64,000 bases of DNA from the NCBI RefSeq assembly GCF_000308875.1, contig NZ_BAGL01000080.1, forward strand, positions 17,457 to 81,456, in the 5' to 3' direction. Made by a program: the position numbers and the translations under genes. Positions 48,939-57,683 of the stretch are shown here, piece after piece (positions within the stretch are counted from its first letter, which is position 1; each line of letters begins with the position of its first letter). Source of the DNA: Nocardia transvalensis NBRC 15921. GTDB lineage: Bacteria; Actinomycetota; Actinomycetes; Mycobacteriales; Mycobacteriaceae. Under the pieces are notes generated by a model that ran no database searches, was not told the DNA's origin, and saw only the letters and a program-made list of their open reading frames with translations.

Positions 48939-50804
48939 ATGACCGGTCAGATGGACCTCGAGACGAACGAGCGGGCAAGGACCGAGGACGACGATTTCGC
49001 CGACGCCCGGCGGGGTTTCGTCGCCGCGCTGCGACCGGGGGTGGTCCGGGACGCGGCCGGGAACACGGTCTGGGACGGCGATACGTACGCCTTCCTCGAC
49101 GAGGACTGCCCCGACACCGTGAATCCCAGCCTGTGGCGTCAGTCGCGGCTGTGCGCGATCCAGGGGCTGTTCGAGGTGGCCGAGGGCATCTATCAGATCC
49201 GCGGGCTCGATCTGTCGAATATGACGCTGATCGAGGGCGAGACGGGCGTGATCGTGATCGATCCGCTCATCTCCGCGGAGACCGCGGCCGCCGGGCTCGG
49301 GCTCTACCGCGAGCACCGCGGCGACCGCCCGGTCACCGGGGTGATCTTCTCGCACTCGCACATCGACCACTTCGGCGGCGTCAAGGGCGTCACCACCCCG
49401 GAGGACGTGGCCGCCGGACGCTGCCCGGTCCTCGCGCCGGCCGGATTCGTCGAACACGCCGTCGAGGAGAACGTCTACGCCGGGACCGCGATGTCGCGGC
49501 GGGCCGCCTACATGTACGGCGCGGTCCTGCCCCGCGGTCCGCGCGGCGCGGTGGGCGCGGGGCTCGGCCAGACCACCTCGACCGGCACGCCGACGCTCAT
49601 CGCCCCCACGGTCGACATCTCCCGGACCGGGCAGACGGAAACCGTCGACGGCGTCCGCATCGAGTTCCAGCTCACCCCCGGCACCGAGGCGCCCTCGGAG
49701 ATGAACTTCTACTTCCCCGACCGCCGCGCCCTGTGCATGGCCGAGAACGCCACCCACACGCTGCACAACCTGCTGACCCTGCGCGGCGCGCTCGTCCGCG
49801 ACCCGCACGTGTGGTCGAAGTATCTGACCGAATCGATCAACCGGTACGCCGCCCGTTCGGATGTCCTGTTCGCGTCCCACCACTGGCCGACCTGGGGCAC
49901 CGAACGCCTCACCGAGTTCCTGGCGGTGCAGCGCGACCTCTACGGATATCTGCACGACCAGACCCTGCGGGCGCTCAACAAGGGCGCGACGGGAATCGAG
50001 ATCGCCGAGGACATCGAACTCCCCCCGGCCATCTCCCGGGCCTGGCACACCCACGGCTACTACGGTTCGGTCAGCCACAACGTCAAGGCCATCTACCAGC
50101 GTTATATGGGCTGGTTCGACGGCAATCCGGCCACCCTGTGGCAGCATCCCCCGGTCGAATCGGCGAAGCGGCACCTCGACTTCATGGGCGGCGCCGGTGA
50201 GGTGGTGCGCAAGGCGCGTGAATCCTATGCCGCCGGCGACTTCCGCTGGGCGGCACAGGTTCTCAACTACGTGCTGTTCGCCGAACCGGGCCACGACGAG
50301 GCAAGGGCGCTGCAGGCCGACACCCTCGAACAGCTCGGCTTCGGCGCGGAGAACGGCACGTGGCGCAATTTCTTCCTGATGGGCGCCTACGAGCTGCGCC
50401 ACGGTTCGGTCGGCACGCCCACCGTCGCCGACGCGCCCGACATCGCCGCCGCGCTCACCGTCGAGCAGCTTTTCGACGCCATCGCGCTGCGCGTCGACGG
50501 ACCGAAGGCGTGGTCCGCGGCCCTCACGATCGATTGGCACGTCTCGGATCGGAATCTCGTGCACCGCACGCAATTACGCAACGGGCTGCTGGTGCACTTC
50601 GACGTCGACGGCGATATGCCCGCACCCGATGCCGCGTTCACGCTCACCGACGCCGATCTGCACGCCGCGCTGCTCGGCGCGCGGGATCTCACCGAGATGA
50701 TCACCGACGGCACCATCACCGTCGAGGGCGATCCCGCCACACTCGCCGAACTGGTCAGTTACCTGGACACCCCGGATCCGGATTTCGCCATCGTCACCCC
50801 GTGA
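48939..50804 (+). CDS. Linear alkylsulfatase, metallo-beta-lactamase fold (SdsA1/BDS1 type)
   Basis: A 621-residue two-zinc hydrolase that cleaves primary alkyl sulfates such as SDS to alcohol and sulfate. The metal motif is SHSHIDHFGG (His139, His141, Asp143, His144). MNFYFPDRRALCMAENATHTLHNLLTLRGALVRD carries further ligands, and FASHHWPTWGTE is a family hallmark. The C-terminus has the dimerisation and SCP-2-like lipid-binding domains (AALTVEQLFDAIALRVDGPKAW...). No signal peptide is obvious. The ATG at 48939 follows a GGGG stretch; a GTG at 48876 is also possible but would leave only 11 bases to LAL-type site 6. Regulation by the LAL protein is inferred. Confidence 0.92.
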   Translation: MTGQMDLETNERARTEDDDFADARRGFVAALRPGVVRDAAGNTVWDGDTYAFLDEDCPDTVNPSLWRQSRLCAIQGLFEVAEGIYQIRGLDLSNMTLIEGETGVIVIDPLISAETAAAGLGLYREHRGDRPVTGVIFSHSHIDHFGGVKGVTTPEDVAAGRCPVLAPAGFVEHAVEENVYAGTAMSRRAAYMYGAVLPRGPRGAVGAGLGQTTSTGTPTLIAPTVDISRTGQTETVDGVRIEFQLTPGTEAPSEMNFYFPDRRALCMAENATHTLHNLLTLRGALVRDPHVWSKYLTESINRYAARSDVLFASHHWPTWGTERLTEFLAVQRDLYGYLHDQTLRALNKGATGIEIAEDIELPPAISRAWHTHGYYGSVSHNVKAIYQRYMGWFDGNPATLWQHPPVESAKRHLDFMGGAGEVVRKARESYAAGDFRWAAQVLNYVLFAEPGHDEARALQADTLEQLGFGAENGTWRNFFLMGAYELRHGSVGTPTVADAPDIAAALTVEQLFDAIALRVDGPKAWSAALTIDWHVSDRNLVHRTQLRNGLLVHFDVDGDMPAPDAAFTLTDADLHAALLGARDLTEMITDGTITVEGDPATLAELVSYLDTPDPDFAIVTP

Positions 50805-51729
50805 CGCGGATGGGGTGAACCACCATCACCGGGCAATACGCGTGCTGGACAAGGGAATTGGCGGTCGACCCGAGGAGCGCGCCCGCGAGGGCGCCGCGGC
50901 CGCGGCTGCCGATCACCACCAGCTGCGCGCGTTTCGACCAGTCCCGCAGGTGCGCGGCGGGCGAGGCCAGGTAGATCTTCCGCGTCACCAGGACGTCCGG
51001 GTACTTCTCCTGCCAGCCCGCCAGGCGCTCGGCCAGCACGGCCCGCTCGGCCTCCTCGAGCGCGGCGTCCGGCACCATGGACTCCCCGTCGGCGGCGAAA
51101 CGCTTGTAGTCCCAGTCGCTCCAGGCGTGCACCGCGACCAGTTCGGCGCCGCGGTCGGCCGCCTCGCCGAAGGCCGTCACGATCGCGGCCTCCGAGACCG
51201 GGCTGCCGTCCACGCCGACCACGACCGGGCCCGCATCGTGGATCATGCCGTCCGCGTCGCGATCCGTGCGCACCACGACCACCGTGCCCTGTGCCCGGGC
51301 GGTGACCGCGAGCAGCGTGGACCCGAAGTGCGCGAGCGTGCCCGCGGTGCCGGTCGCGCCGAGCACCACCGCGTACGCGTCGACGCTGTGCTCGATGAGC
51401 AGGTGCTTTCCGCTGTCCGCGGTGACGACCGTGGAGATCGGCACCCCCGGCGCCATCTCCCTCGCGAGCTTCTCGGCGCGCGCGACCACCGCACGGCCGT
51501 GTGCCCGGACGCTGTCGACGACGGGCGGGGCCATCACCGCGTAGACGCCGAGGACGCCGTTCGCCGTCACGAGATCCATGCCGTGCACGATCCGCAACGG
51601 CCGGGCGCGCCGCACGGCCGTCTCCGCCGCCCACCGCACCGCCGCCTCCGCACCCGGCGATCCATCGACCCCCACCACGACAGGGGCCGCCGTCGCTCGG
51701 CGTCGATCGTCGTTGTCCCGCATACTCAT
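50794..51729 (-). CDS. Universal stress protein, tandem Usp domains
   Basis: A 311-residue protein of two Usp domains. Domain 1 starts at APVVVGVDGSPGAEAAVRWA and ends LGATGTAGTLAHFGSTLLAVTARAQGTVVVV. Domain 2 starts at GPVVVGVDGSPVSEAAIV and ends VVIGSRGRGALAGALLGSTANSLVQHAYCPVMVV. The G-x2-G-x9-G-(S/T) ATP-binding pattern is clear in domain 2. Actinobacterial double Usp proteins respond to hypoxia or stasis. GGAGG lies before ATG 51729. Its end overlaps the convergent alkylsulfatase gene by 11 bases. No DosR or stress-sigma box was identified upstream. Confidence 0.9.
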   Translation of the reverse strand: MSMRDNDDRRRATAAPVVVGVDGSPGAEAAVRWAAETAVRRARPLRIVHGMDLVTANGVLGVYAVMAPPVVDSVRAHGRAVVARAEKLAREMAPGVPISTVVTADSGKHLLIEHSVDAYAVVLGATGTAGTLAHFGSTLLAVTARAQGTVVVVRTDRDADGMIHDAGPVVVGVDGSPVSEAAIVTAFGEAADRGAELVAVHAWSDWDYKRFAADGESMVPDAALEEAERAVLAERLAGWQEKYPDVLVTRKIYLASPAAHLRDWSKRAQLVVIGSRGRGALAGALLGSTANSLVQHAYCPVMVVHPIRVTG

Positions 51730-51869
51730 CGCCGCCTCCGAGCCGGTCCGCCGCCGCATGCCCGATGGGCACCCACCCACCGTAGGAATCGCCCGATACC
51801 CGCGATGCGGTCGATCGGCTCCACTGCGAAGGCCGAAAGACCATCACGGAGCAGGGCTCTCGGCGTCCC

Positions 51870-52823
51870 CTACCCGGTTTCGCCGAAGGTGCGGCGGTAG
51901 GCGCCGGGTGTGGTGCCGAGATGGTCGCGGAAGCGGCGGCGCAGGTTGACCGCCGACACGAGGCCGACGCGGGCGGCGACGGCCTCGACGGGCAGGTCCG
52001 TCTGTTCGAGCAGCGCGCGGGCCGCGTTGAGGCGCTGGGCGAGCAGCCACTGCCCCGGGCTGGTGCCGAGTTGTTCGCCGAACCGGCGGGCGAGCGTCCG
52101 GCTCGACAGCCCGGCGTGACCGGCGAGCCCGCCGACGGTCAGCGGTTCGCCGAGCCGGGCGGTGGCCCACTCCAGCAGCGGCGCCAGCGATTCGTCCGTC
52201 CGGACCGGGAGGGGCTCGGTCGCGTACTGCCGCTGGCTGCCCTCGCGGTGCGGCGGGAGGACCATGGTGCGCGCGATCCGGGCGGCGTGGGCCGCGCCGT
52301 GGTCGCGGCGGACGAGGTGCAGGCACAGGTCGATGCCCGCACCGGTTCCGGCACTGGTCGCCACGTCGCCGTGGTCGATGTAGAGGACGTCCCGGTCCAC
52401 CCGCACCGCGGGATGGGCGGCGGCGAGGGCGGCGGCGTGGCGCCAGTGGGTGGTCGCGCTGCGGCCGTCCAGCAGCCCGGCCTGGGCGAGGACGAATGCT
52501 CCCGTGCAGATGGCGGCGATCCGTGCCCCGCGCCGGTGGGCCGCGCGGAGGGCGTCGATCACGGCGGCCGGCGCGGCGGCTTCGGGCGGCTGCCAGCCCG
52601 GGATGACGACGGTGTCCGCCTCCTCCAGGGCTTCCAGGCCGGCCTCCACGAGCATGGCGTAGCCGGCGGTCGTCGGCAGCGGGCCGGGGCGTTCGGCGCA
52701 GACGAGGAAATCGTAGTGCGACGTCACACCCGGCCGGGATGTGCCGAAAACCTCTGCGGCGCAGCCGAGTTCGAAAGGACTCTGCGGCGGTCCGAGCAGG
52801 GCCGCCACCCGGTGACGGTTCAT
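51870..52823 (-). CDS. AraC-family regulator with N-terminal DJ-1/PfpI domain
   Basis: A 317-residue protein. Residues ~1-185 form a GATase1/DJ-1-like domain (FELGCAAEVFG, VVIPGWQPP, IAAICTGAFVLAQAGLLDGRSATTHWRHA). The Cys in CTGAF occupies the nucleophile elbow. Residues ~215-317 are an AraC double HTH (LTVGGLAGHAGLSSRTLARRFGEQLGTSPGQWLLAQRLNAARALLEQTDLPVEAVAARVGL). Members often activate catabolic genes or respond to small quaternary amines. It is divergent from the alpha/beta hydrolase gene with only 70 bases between, so that gene is the likely target. Confidence 0.9.
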   Translation of the reverse strand: MNRHRVAALLGPPQSPFELGCAAEVFGTSRPGVTSHYDFLVCAERPGPLPTTAGYAMLVEAGLEALEEADTVVIPGWQPPEAAAPAAVIDALRAAHRRGARIAAICTGAFVLAQAGLLDGRSATTHWRHAAALAAAHPAVRVDRDVLYIDHGDVATSAGTGAGIDLCLHLVRRDHGAAHAARIARTMVLPPHREGSQRQYATEPLPVRTDESLAPLLEWATARLGEPLTVGGLAGHAGLSSRTLARRFGEQLGTSPGQWLLAQRLNAARALLEQTDLPVEAVAARVGLVSAVNLRRRFRDHLGTTPGAYRRTFGETG

Positions 52824-52893
52824 GGCACGAATATACCCAAGGATGTCTTTTCGGACTCTGGGTTCGCGGCGGGACCCCGGCCACAGTGGGTCC

Positions 52894-53730
52894 ATGAGTG
52901 AAACGGCAACGAGTGTCGTGCGGACCACGGTCCGGGTCGACGGCGACACGATCAGCTATCTGACCGTGGAGCGAGAGGGCCCGGTCGTCCTGCTCCTGCA
53001 CGGGACGTTCTGGAGTCGCGTGTGGCTGCCGGTGCTGGACGGCCTCGCTGCGGCGGGGGTGCGTCCGGTGGCGGTCGACTTTCCCGGCTTCGGCCGGTCG
53101 GGCGGCGAACTCACCCCGGCGACGGCCACGGTTCCCGCGCTGGCCGACTGGGTGGTGCGATGCGTTGCCGCACTGGGGATTTCGGAGCCGGTGGCCGTCG
53201 CGGGCCACGATATCGGGGGCGCGGTCGGCCAGGATCTGGTGGTCCGCGGCCGGCTGGAGGTCTCCCGGTTGGCGCTGGTCAATTCGGTCGCCTACGACTC
53301 CTGGCCCGCGCCGCACGTGGCCCGCTTCCAGGACCCGGCGGCCGCCGCGGCGGTCACCGGCGACGACCTGCTCGCCGCCCGCCGGCACGCCCTCGTCGAC
53401 AATCTGGCCGGCGCCGCCACCGCGGACCGGATCGCCGACTATCTGGATCCGTGGACCGATCCGCGGGTCCGGCGTTCGTGGCTGGCGATGGTGGCCGCCG
53501 CCGACAACCGCTACACCCGCGATCTCGTCCCCGCGCTGCGCCGATCCGCGACGCCCACACTGCTGGTCTGGGGCGAGGACGATCCCTTCGAAAGGGTCGA
53601 GTACGCCGAGCGGTTCGTCTCGGAGATCCCGCACGCCACACTCGTGCGAATCCCGGGAGCGGCGCATATTCCCACGGAGAACGCACCGGACCGCATCGCT
53701 CGCGCACTCGGTGAGTTCTGCACGGCGTAG
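52894..53730 (+). CDS. Alpha/beta hydrolase with Asp nucleophile
   Basis: A 278-residue alpha/beta hydrolase. The oxyanion region is LLLHGTFWSRVW. The nucleophile elbow reads VAGHDIGG, so residue 106 is Asp rather than Ser. The acid is in GEDDPFERV and the His in GAAHIPTENAPDRIARAL. An Asp nucleophile occurs in haloalkane dehalogenases, fluoroacetate dehalogenases and epoxide hydrolases, which form an alkyl-enzyme ester. ATG 52894 is preferred over the upstream in-frame ATG at 52822 because homology begins after it. It is probably controlled by the divergent AraC-type regulator. Confidence 0.85.
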   Translation: MSETATSVVRTTVRVDGDTISYLTVEREGPVVLLLHGTFWSRVWLPVLDGLAAAGVRPVAVDFPGFGRSGGELTPATATVPALADWVVRCVAALGISEPVAVAGHDIGGAVGQDLVVRGRLEVSRLALVNSVAYDSWPAPHVARFQDPAAAAAVTGDDLLAARRHALVDNLAGAATADRIADYLDPWTDPRVRRSWLAMVAAADNRYTRDLVPALRRSATPTLLVWGEDDPFERVEYAERFVSEIPHATLVRIPGAAHIPTENAPDRIARALGEFCTA

Positions 53731-53820
53731 CGATGCCACCGCTCGGCGGGGATCGGCCTACCATCCGAACAGAGAGGTGATCAGGGTGTGTCGGTCCGGA
53801 ACCGCCAGCAGGGAGGCATT

Positions 53821-54390
53821 GTGGACATTACCGAGCTGATCCTCGACGACCACCACGAACAGCGGCGGCTGTTCGCGATTCTGGAGCAGGTCGACCGGTC
53901 CCGGACCGCCGAGCTCTCCGCCATCTGGGACAGGCTCGCGAGCTTCCTGGAACTGCACGCGCAGGCCGAGGAGGAGATCTTCTATCCCGAACTGCTGCAG
54001 ATCGGCGTCGCGGCCCAGCGCAGATCCGGCGTCGAGGAGGAGACGCTGGACGCCATCCACGACCACAACGAGATCCGGGACGCGGTCGCCGAGGTCGCGC
54101 GCCACCAGGTCGGCACGGACGACTGGTACGCGGCCGTGGCGGCGGCCAATCTCGCCAACAGTGATCACATGGCCGAGGAGGAACGCGAGGGCCTCACCGA
54201 TTTCCGCCGCCTCGCCGGTCTGTCCCGCCGCCATCAGCTGGCCGTGGCCTTCGCCGCCTACGAGGCCAGGAACTACGCCGGCGTCCAGCCGGTCGACAAG
54301 GATCCCGCCGGATACGTCCACCGCGCGGAGGAAGGCGTCCGCCCTGTCCCGAGCGGGTCGCTGAGTATCGGTCGTATGAAACAGAATTGA
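53821..54390 (+). CDS. Hemerythrin-like HHE domain protein
   Basis: A 189-residue four-helix HHE protein. Iron-ligand motifs are ILDDHHEQRRLF (helix 1), FLELHAQAEEEIFYPEL (helix 2), AIHDHNEIRDAV (helix 3) and NSDHMAEEEREGL (helix 4). Hemerythrins bind O2, NO or peroxide at a di-iron centre; in actinobacteria some modulate stress-sigma or peroxide responses. GTG 53821 follows GGGAGG at 53811-53816; an in-frame GTG at 53788 is possible. A short C-terminal tail (NYAGVQPVDKDPAGYVHRAEEG) is disordered-looking. Confidence 0.85.
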   Translation: MDITELILDDHHEQRRLFAILEQVDRSRTAELSAIWDRLASFLELHAQAEEEIFYPELLQIGVAAQRRSGVEEETLDAIHDHNEIRDAVAEVARHQVGTDDWYAAVAAANLANSDHMAEEEREGLTDFRRLAGLSRRHQLAVAFAAYEARNYAGVQPVDKDPAGYVHRAEEGVRPVPSGSLSIGRMKQN

Positions 54391-54404
54391 CGCGCGGCCT
54401 TGGT

Positions 54405-55532
54405 TCAGGACGCCGCACCGGTGAACATGCCGATCAGAGCGTGCGGGGTGGCGGCCCCGAACATCGTCTCGAGCAATTCGGCGCCGTCGGTCGCGGACGC
54501 CGCGGCGCGGGGGAACAGGGGCCGCTCGTAGGCGGTGAGGGCCGCCTCGATATCGCCCCGATTGGCGGCCAGCGCCTGGCCGAGTTCGGCGCCGTCCTGC
54601 ATGGCGAGGTTGGCGCCCTCGCCGTTCGGGGGCGCGAGATGGGCGGCGTCGCCGATCAGGGTGACGCCCGGGACGCGGTCCCAGCGATGGCCGATGGGTA
54701 ACGTGTGGAGGGGGCGCAGGACCGGGGCGGTGTCGCTGTCGGTGATCAGTGCGGTGAGTTCCGGCGCCCAGCCGTCGAATTCGCCCGCGGTCCGGGCGGC
54801 GGCCGCGGCGGGATCGGTGAAGTCGATCTCCTCGAACCACTCCCGCGGCTTCTCCAGCGCCACGTACGTGTGGAGGGTGCCGCCGGTCTCGCGGTGCGCC
54901 TGGATTCCCCTGCCCGGCTCGAGCGCCCAGAACGAGCCGCCGCCGACGGCCCGGGCGCTGGCCGGATGCCGGGTGTCGCCGTCGTACAGGTAGGTCTCGA
55001 CGAAGGACATGCCGATGTACTCGGGCGTCGCGCCGGACAGCAGCGGCCGGACCCGCGACCACGCGCCGTCGGCGCCGACCAGCAGACTCGTCTCGACCGT
55101 GCCGCCACCGGCGAAGGTGACCTCGTGCCGCCCGCCGCCGAGGGCCCGGACGCCGGTGACCTTGTGTCCCCACCGGACGGTGCCGGGCGGGAGCGATTCG
55201 AGCAGGATGCGGCGCAGCTCGCCGCGTTGCACCTCGGGGCGGGCGCCCGTGCCCTCGTCGGGCAGGTCGAGCAGGACGGTGCCCTCGCGGTCGACGATGC
55301 GGTACGCCTCGCGGCCCGCGAGGACGAGAGCGCGGAATTCGCCGGTCAGGCCCGCCGCAGCGAGGGCAGGCTGGCCGGTGTGCGCGTGGATGTCGAGCAT
55401 GCCGCCCTGGGAGCGGGCCGTCGGCCCGGCCTCCGCCTCGTAGACCGTGGCCGGGATGCCGTTGACGTGCAGGACGCGGGCGAGCACGAGCCCGCCGAGC
55501 CCGGCGCCGATGATCGTGACCTGGGTATTCAT
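54405..55532 (-). CDS. FAD-dependent monooxygenase, TetX-like
   Basis: A 375-residue group A flavin monooxygenase. The FAD motif is IIGAGLGGLVLARVL. ARSQGGMLDIHAHTGQPALAAAGL resembles the TetX/PHBH-type segment GGxLDLHxxxGQxAL. The mid motif is LLVGADGAWSRVRPLL, and the GD motif is TLIGDAAHLAPPNGEGANLAMQDGAELGQAL. It hydroxylates an aromatic or polycyclic substrate with NADPH and O2. GGAG precedes ATG 55532. It is divergent from a TetR gene across clear palindromic operators, so it is probably induced by its substrate or a drug. Confidence 0.88.
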   Translation of the reverse strand: MNTQVTIIGAGLGGLVLARVLHVNGIPATVYEAEAGPTARSQGGMLDIHAHTGQPALAAAGLTGEFRALVLAGREAYRIVDREGTVLLDLPDEGTGARPEVQRGELRRILLESLPPGTVRWGHKVTGVRALGGGRHEVTFAGGGTVETSLLVGADGAWSRVRPLLSGATPEYIGMSFVETYLYDGDTRHPASARAVGGGSFWALEPGRGIQAHRETGGTLHTYVALEKPREWFEEIDFTDPAAAAARTAGEFDGWAPELTALITDSDTAPVLRPLHTLPIGHRWDRVPGVTLIGDAAHLAPPNGEGANLAMQDGAELGQALAANRGDIEAALTAYERPLFPRAAASATDGAELLETMFGAATPHALIGMFTGAAS

Positions 55533-55574
55533 GGTGGCTCCTTCGGGTCGGGCGCCGGCGGATCCGGCCGCTTT

Positions 55575-55626
55575 TGGAATGTCGTTCCATTCTGGTACGC
55601 CGTTCCAATGTTGGAACAACGTTCCA
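55575..55626. promoter_or_regulatory. Paired TetR operators between monooxygenase and tetR genes
   Basis: Two 15-bp palindromes of the form TGGAAYNNCGTTCCA: TGGAA-TGTCG-TTCCA (55575-55589) and TGGAAC-AAC-GTTCCA (55612-55626), 37 bases apart. A third overlapping repeat, GTTCCA-ATGT-TGGAAC, lies at 55602-55617. They fill the 113-base gap between the divergent genes. Confidence 0.75.
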
Positions 55627-55645
55627 GATATGTCAAGATGGCGGC

Positions 55646-56350
55646 ATGGCAACGCGTACGCGCCGGGCGGACCGGCGTGCGGAGAGGCTGTCGCGCGAGC
55701 GCATCGTCGAGACGGCCGTCGAACTGCTCGACGCGGACGGCGAGGGCGGGCTGACCTTCCGCGCCCTCACCGAGCGCCTGGCCACCGGGCCCGGGGCGAT
55801 CTACTGGCACGTGGCGAACAAGCACGAGCTGCTGCGCGCCGCCACGGAGGACGTCGTGGCCGCCGCACTCACCGCCGGGGCCGCAGCCGCCGCGGGGTCA
55901 CCGCGGGAGGAGATTCGCGCCGTCGCCCTCGGCCTGTTCGAGGCGATCGACGACCACCCTTGGCTCGCAACGCAACTCGCGGCCCAATTCGCGCGCAGCC
56001 CGCAGGGGCGGGTGGCGCCGCTGATCTTCGACAGCTTCGGCCGGCGGGTCCAGGCGCTGGGCGTGCCGGAAGACGGGTGGTTCACGGCGACTTCGGCGCT
56101 GGTGCACTACGTTCTGGGGGCCGCGAGCCAGAACGCCGCGAACGGCGCGAGCGCCCGCGGCCTCCCACCCGGGGCCGACCGCGTCGAATTCCTCGACACC
56201 GTCTCGGCCACGTGGGAAGAACTCGACCCCGACGAGTACCCCTTCGCGCGGGCCGTCGCGAAACAGTTACGCGACCACGACGACCGCGAACAGTTCCTCG
56301 CCGGAATCGATGTCGTCCTCACCGGCATCACGCACTCGTCCCGCGAGTAG
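55646..56350 (+). CDS. TetR family transcriptional regulator
   Basis: A 234-residue regulator. The HTH is LSRERIVETAVELLDADGEGGLTFRALTERLATGPGAIYWHVANKHELLRAA. The C-terminal domain has the TetR_C-like form seen in regulators of tetracycline-type efflux and flavoenzymes (FDSFGRRVQALG, LVHYVLGAASQNAA). ATG 55646 fits the HTH; it lies 19 bases after the second palindrome. It probably represses itself and the divergent TetX-like monooxygenase. Confidence 0.9.
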   Translation: MATRTRRADRRAERLSRERIVETAVELLDADGEGGLTFRALTERLATGPGAIYWHVANKHELLRAATEDVVAAALTAGAAAAAGSPREEIRAVALGLFEAIDDHPWLATQLAAQFARSPQGRVAPLIFDSFGRRVQALGVPEDGWFTATSALVHYVLGAASQNAANGASARGLPPGADRVEFLDTVSATWEELDPDEYPFARAVAKQLRDHDDREQFLAGIDVVLTGITHSSRE

Positions 56351-56382
56351 GCACACAACTCTCCGTCACCGCGCCGTGAGCG

Positions 56383-57021
56383 CTACTCCCCCGCCCCACC
56401 CGGCAGCAAGTCCTGGGACAGGTGTTCCTGAGCCAGACGCCGCAGGGCCGAGAGCAGGGTGTCGCCGAGAAGTGTTCCGACGATGGCGGTTTCGGTCATA
56501 CGCTCGAGGGTGGACTCTCCGCGGACGAGGCCGATATCGGTGGCCGCGATCGATTCCGAGGCGGCGGCGTAGTCGTCCATCGCCGAGACGACGTCCGCGT
56601 GCCCGAGCGACCGGAGCGCGGCGCACACATCGATCAGAGTGCGGCGCGCCGGGCTCTCCCCGTGGATCCGCCAGCCGCGGCGGGCCAGCAGGGCTTCGAC
56701 ATCCGCTTCGGCGGCCTCCTGCTCGTCCCGGCCCACCGGGGAGCGTCGCCCGCCCAGCGCGTACAGCACCTCGCCGACCGATTCGCGCGGGGTCAGGGTG
56801 CCGGTGTCGAGCAGGGCCAGCAGTTCCTTCGACGCCTCGACCGACAGGCCGCCGATATCGATCAGCGCCCGGATCAGGCGCAGCCGGTTCACGTGCGCCT
56901 CGGCGTAGTCGACCTGGTTGTGGTGCGTGCGAACCCCGGCGTGCAGCAGACCCTCGCGCACGTAGTACTTGATCGTCGCGGCGGGGACTCCGCTGACGCG
57001 GCTGAGTTCGGCGATCCGCAT
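56383..57021 (-). CDS. MerR family transcriptional regulator
   Basis: A 212-residue MerR protein. MRIAELSRVSGVPAATIKYYVREGLLHAGVRTHHNQVDYAEAHVNRLRLIRALIDIGGLSVEASKELL is the winged HTH and dimer helix. The C-terminal domain (RRTLIDVCAALRSLGHADVVSAMDDYAAASESI...) is all-helical and could bind a small ligand. AGGAG precedes ATG 57021. It is divergent from a DoxX-like gene, with palindromes in the gap. Confidence 0.9.
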   Translation of the reverse strand: MRIAELSRVSGVPAATIKYYVREGLLHAGVRTHHNQVDYAEAHVNRLRLIRALIDIGGLSVEASKELLALLDTGTLTPRESVGEVLYALGGRRSPVGRDEQEAAEADVEALLARRGWRIHGESPARRTLIDVCAALRSLGHADVVSAMDDYAAASESIAATDIGLVRGESTLERMTETAIVGTLLGDTLLSALRRLAQEHLSQDLLPGGAGE

Positions 57022-57076
57022 GGCGCTCCTGACCTCGGGTTCTGCTCGGGGCCCGATATTGACAGCTGGAAGTTCC

Positions 57077-57115
57077 ACTATCCATAATCTTAGTCGATAG
57101 TGTAGCTATCGATAG
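57077..57115. promoter_or_regulatory. MerR-type palindromes upstream of DoxX-like gene
   Basis: ACTATC (57077-57082) with GATAGT (57096-57101), GATAG-TGTAG-CTATC (57096-57110) and the perfect palindrome CTATCGATAG (57106-57115) overlap each other. The tract is AT-rich against its surroundings and lies between the MerR start (57021) and the DoxX start (57165). Confidence 0.5.
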
Positions 57116-57164
57116 TTATCGTTCTTTAGAGTGTCGGACCGCTCACCGCTCACGGAGGTATGAC

Positions 57165-57683
57165 ATGGAAACCCTGATCTTTCTCGTGGTCGTCCTGGCG
57201 GCGCTGCGCCTGGCGGGCGCGCTGGGCACGGACCGGTTCGCGCGGTGGCCCGTCTGCGCGGCGTACGCGCTGGCGGCCATGCTGGTGATGACCGGCACCA
57301 CGCATTTCCTGCCCGACAGCCTGGCGAGCGGGCCGGTTCCCACCCACGGCGACCTGGTCCCGATGGTGCCGCCCGCCGTTCCCTTTCCCGATTTCCAGGT
57401 GTATCTGACCGGTGTGCTGGAACTCCTCGGCGCGGCCGGCCTCGTCCTCCCACGGACCCGCCGTCCCGCCGGGATCGCCCTGACGGCACTGTTCGTGGCG
57501 CTGCTGCCCGCGAATGTCTACGCCGCCGTCTCCGACATCCCGTTCCACGGCGCACCCACGAGTCCCCTCTGGATCCGCGTCCCCGAGCAGATCCTCTACA
57601 TCGCGGTCGCGCTCTGCGCCGCCGGGCTGCTCCGGACCGCCGCCCGCGCGAAAGATGTTCGCGCCGAAGCGGTTACCGGCTGA
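57165..57683 (+). CDS. DoxX-like four-helix membrane protein
   Basis: A 172-residue membrane protein with helices LIFLVVVLAALRLAGAL, WPVCAAYALAAMLVMTGTTHF, FPDFQVYLTGVLELLGAAGLVLP and PAGIALTALFVALLPANVYAAV, plus a final one near ILYIAVALCAAGLL. The arrangement MTGTTHFLP...DFQVYLTGVLELLGAAGL is typical of DoxX-related proteins, some of which act with redox partners at the membrane. GGAGG precedes the ATG. It is probably activated by the divergent MerR protein. It overlaps the convergent gene by 11 bases. Confidence 0.8.
   Translation: METLIFLVVVLAALRLAGALGTDRFARWPVCAAYALAAMLVMTGTTHFLPDSLASGPVPTHGDLVPMVPPAVPFPDFQVYLTGVLELLGAAGLVLPRTRRPAGIALTALFVALLPANVYAAVSDIPFHGAPTSPLWIRVPEQILYIAVALCAAGLLRTAARAKDVRAEAVTG

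Noticed and set aside
51730..51869. Stress-sigma promoter for the universal stress protein
   Set aside because: GGGTAT is present on the minus strand, but no GTTT-like element lies 15 bases upstream.
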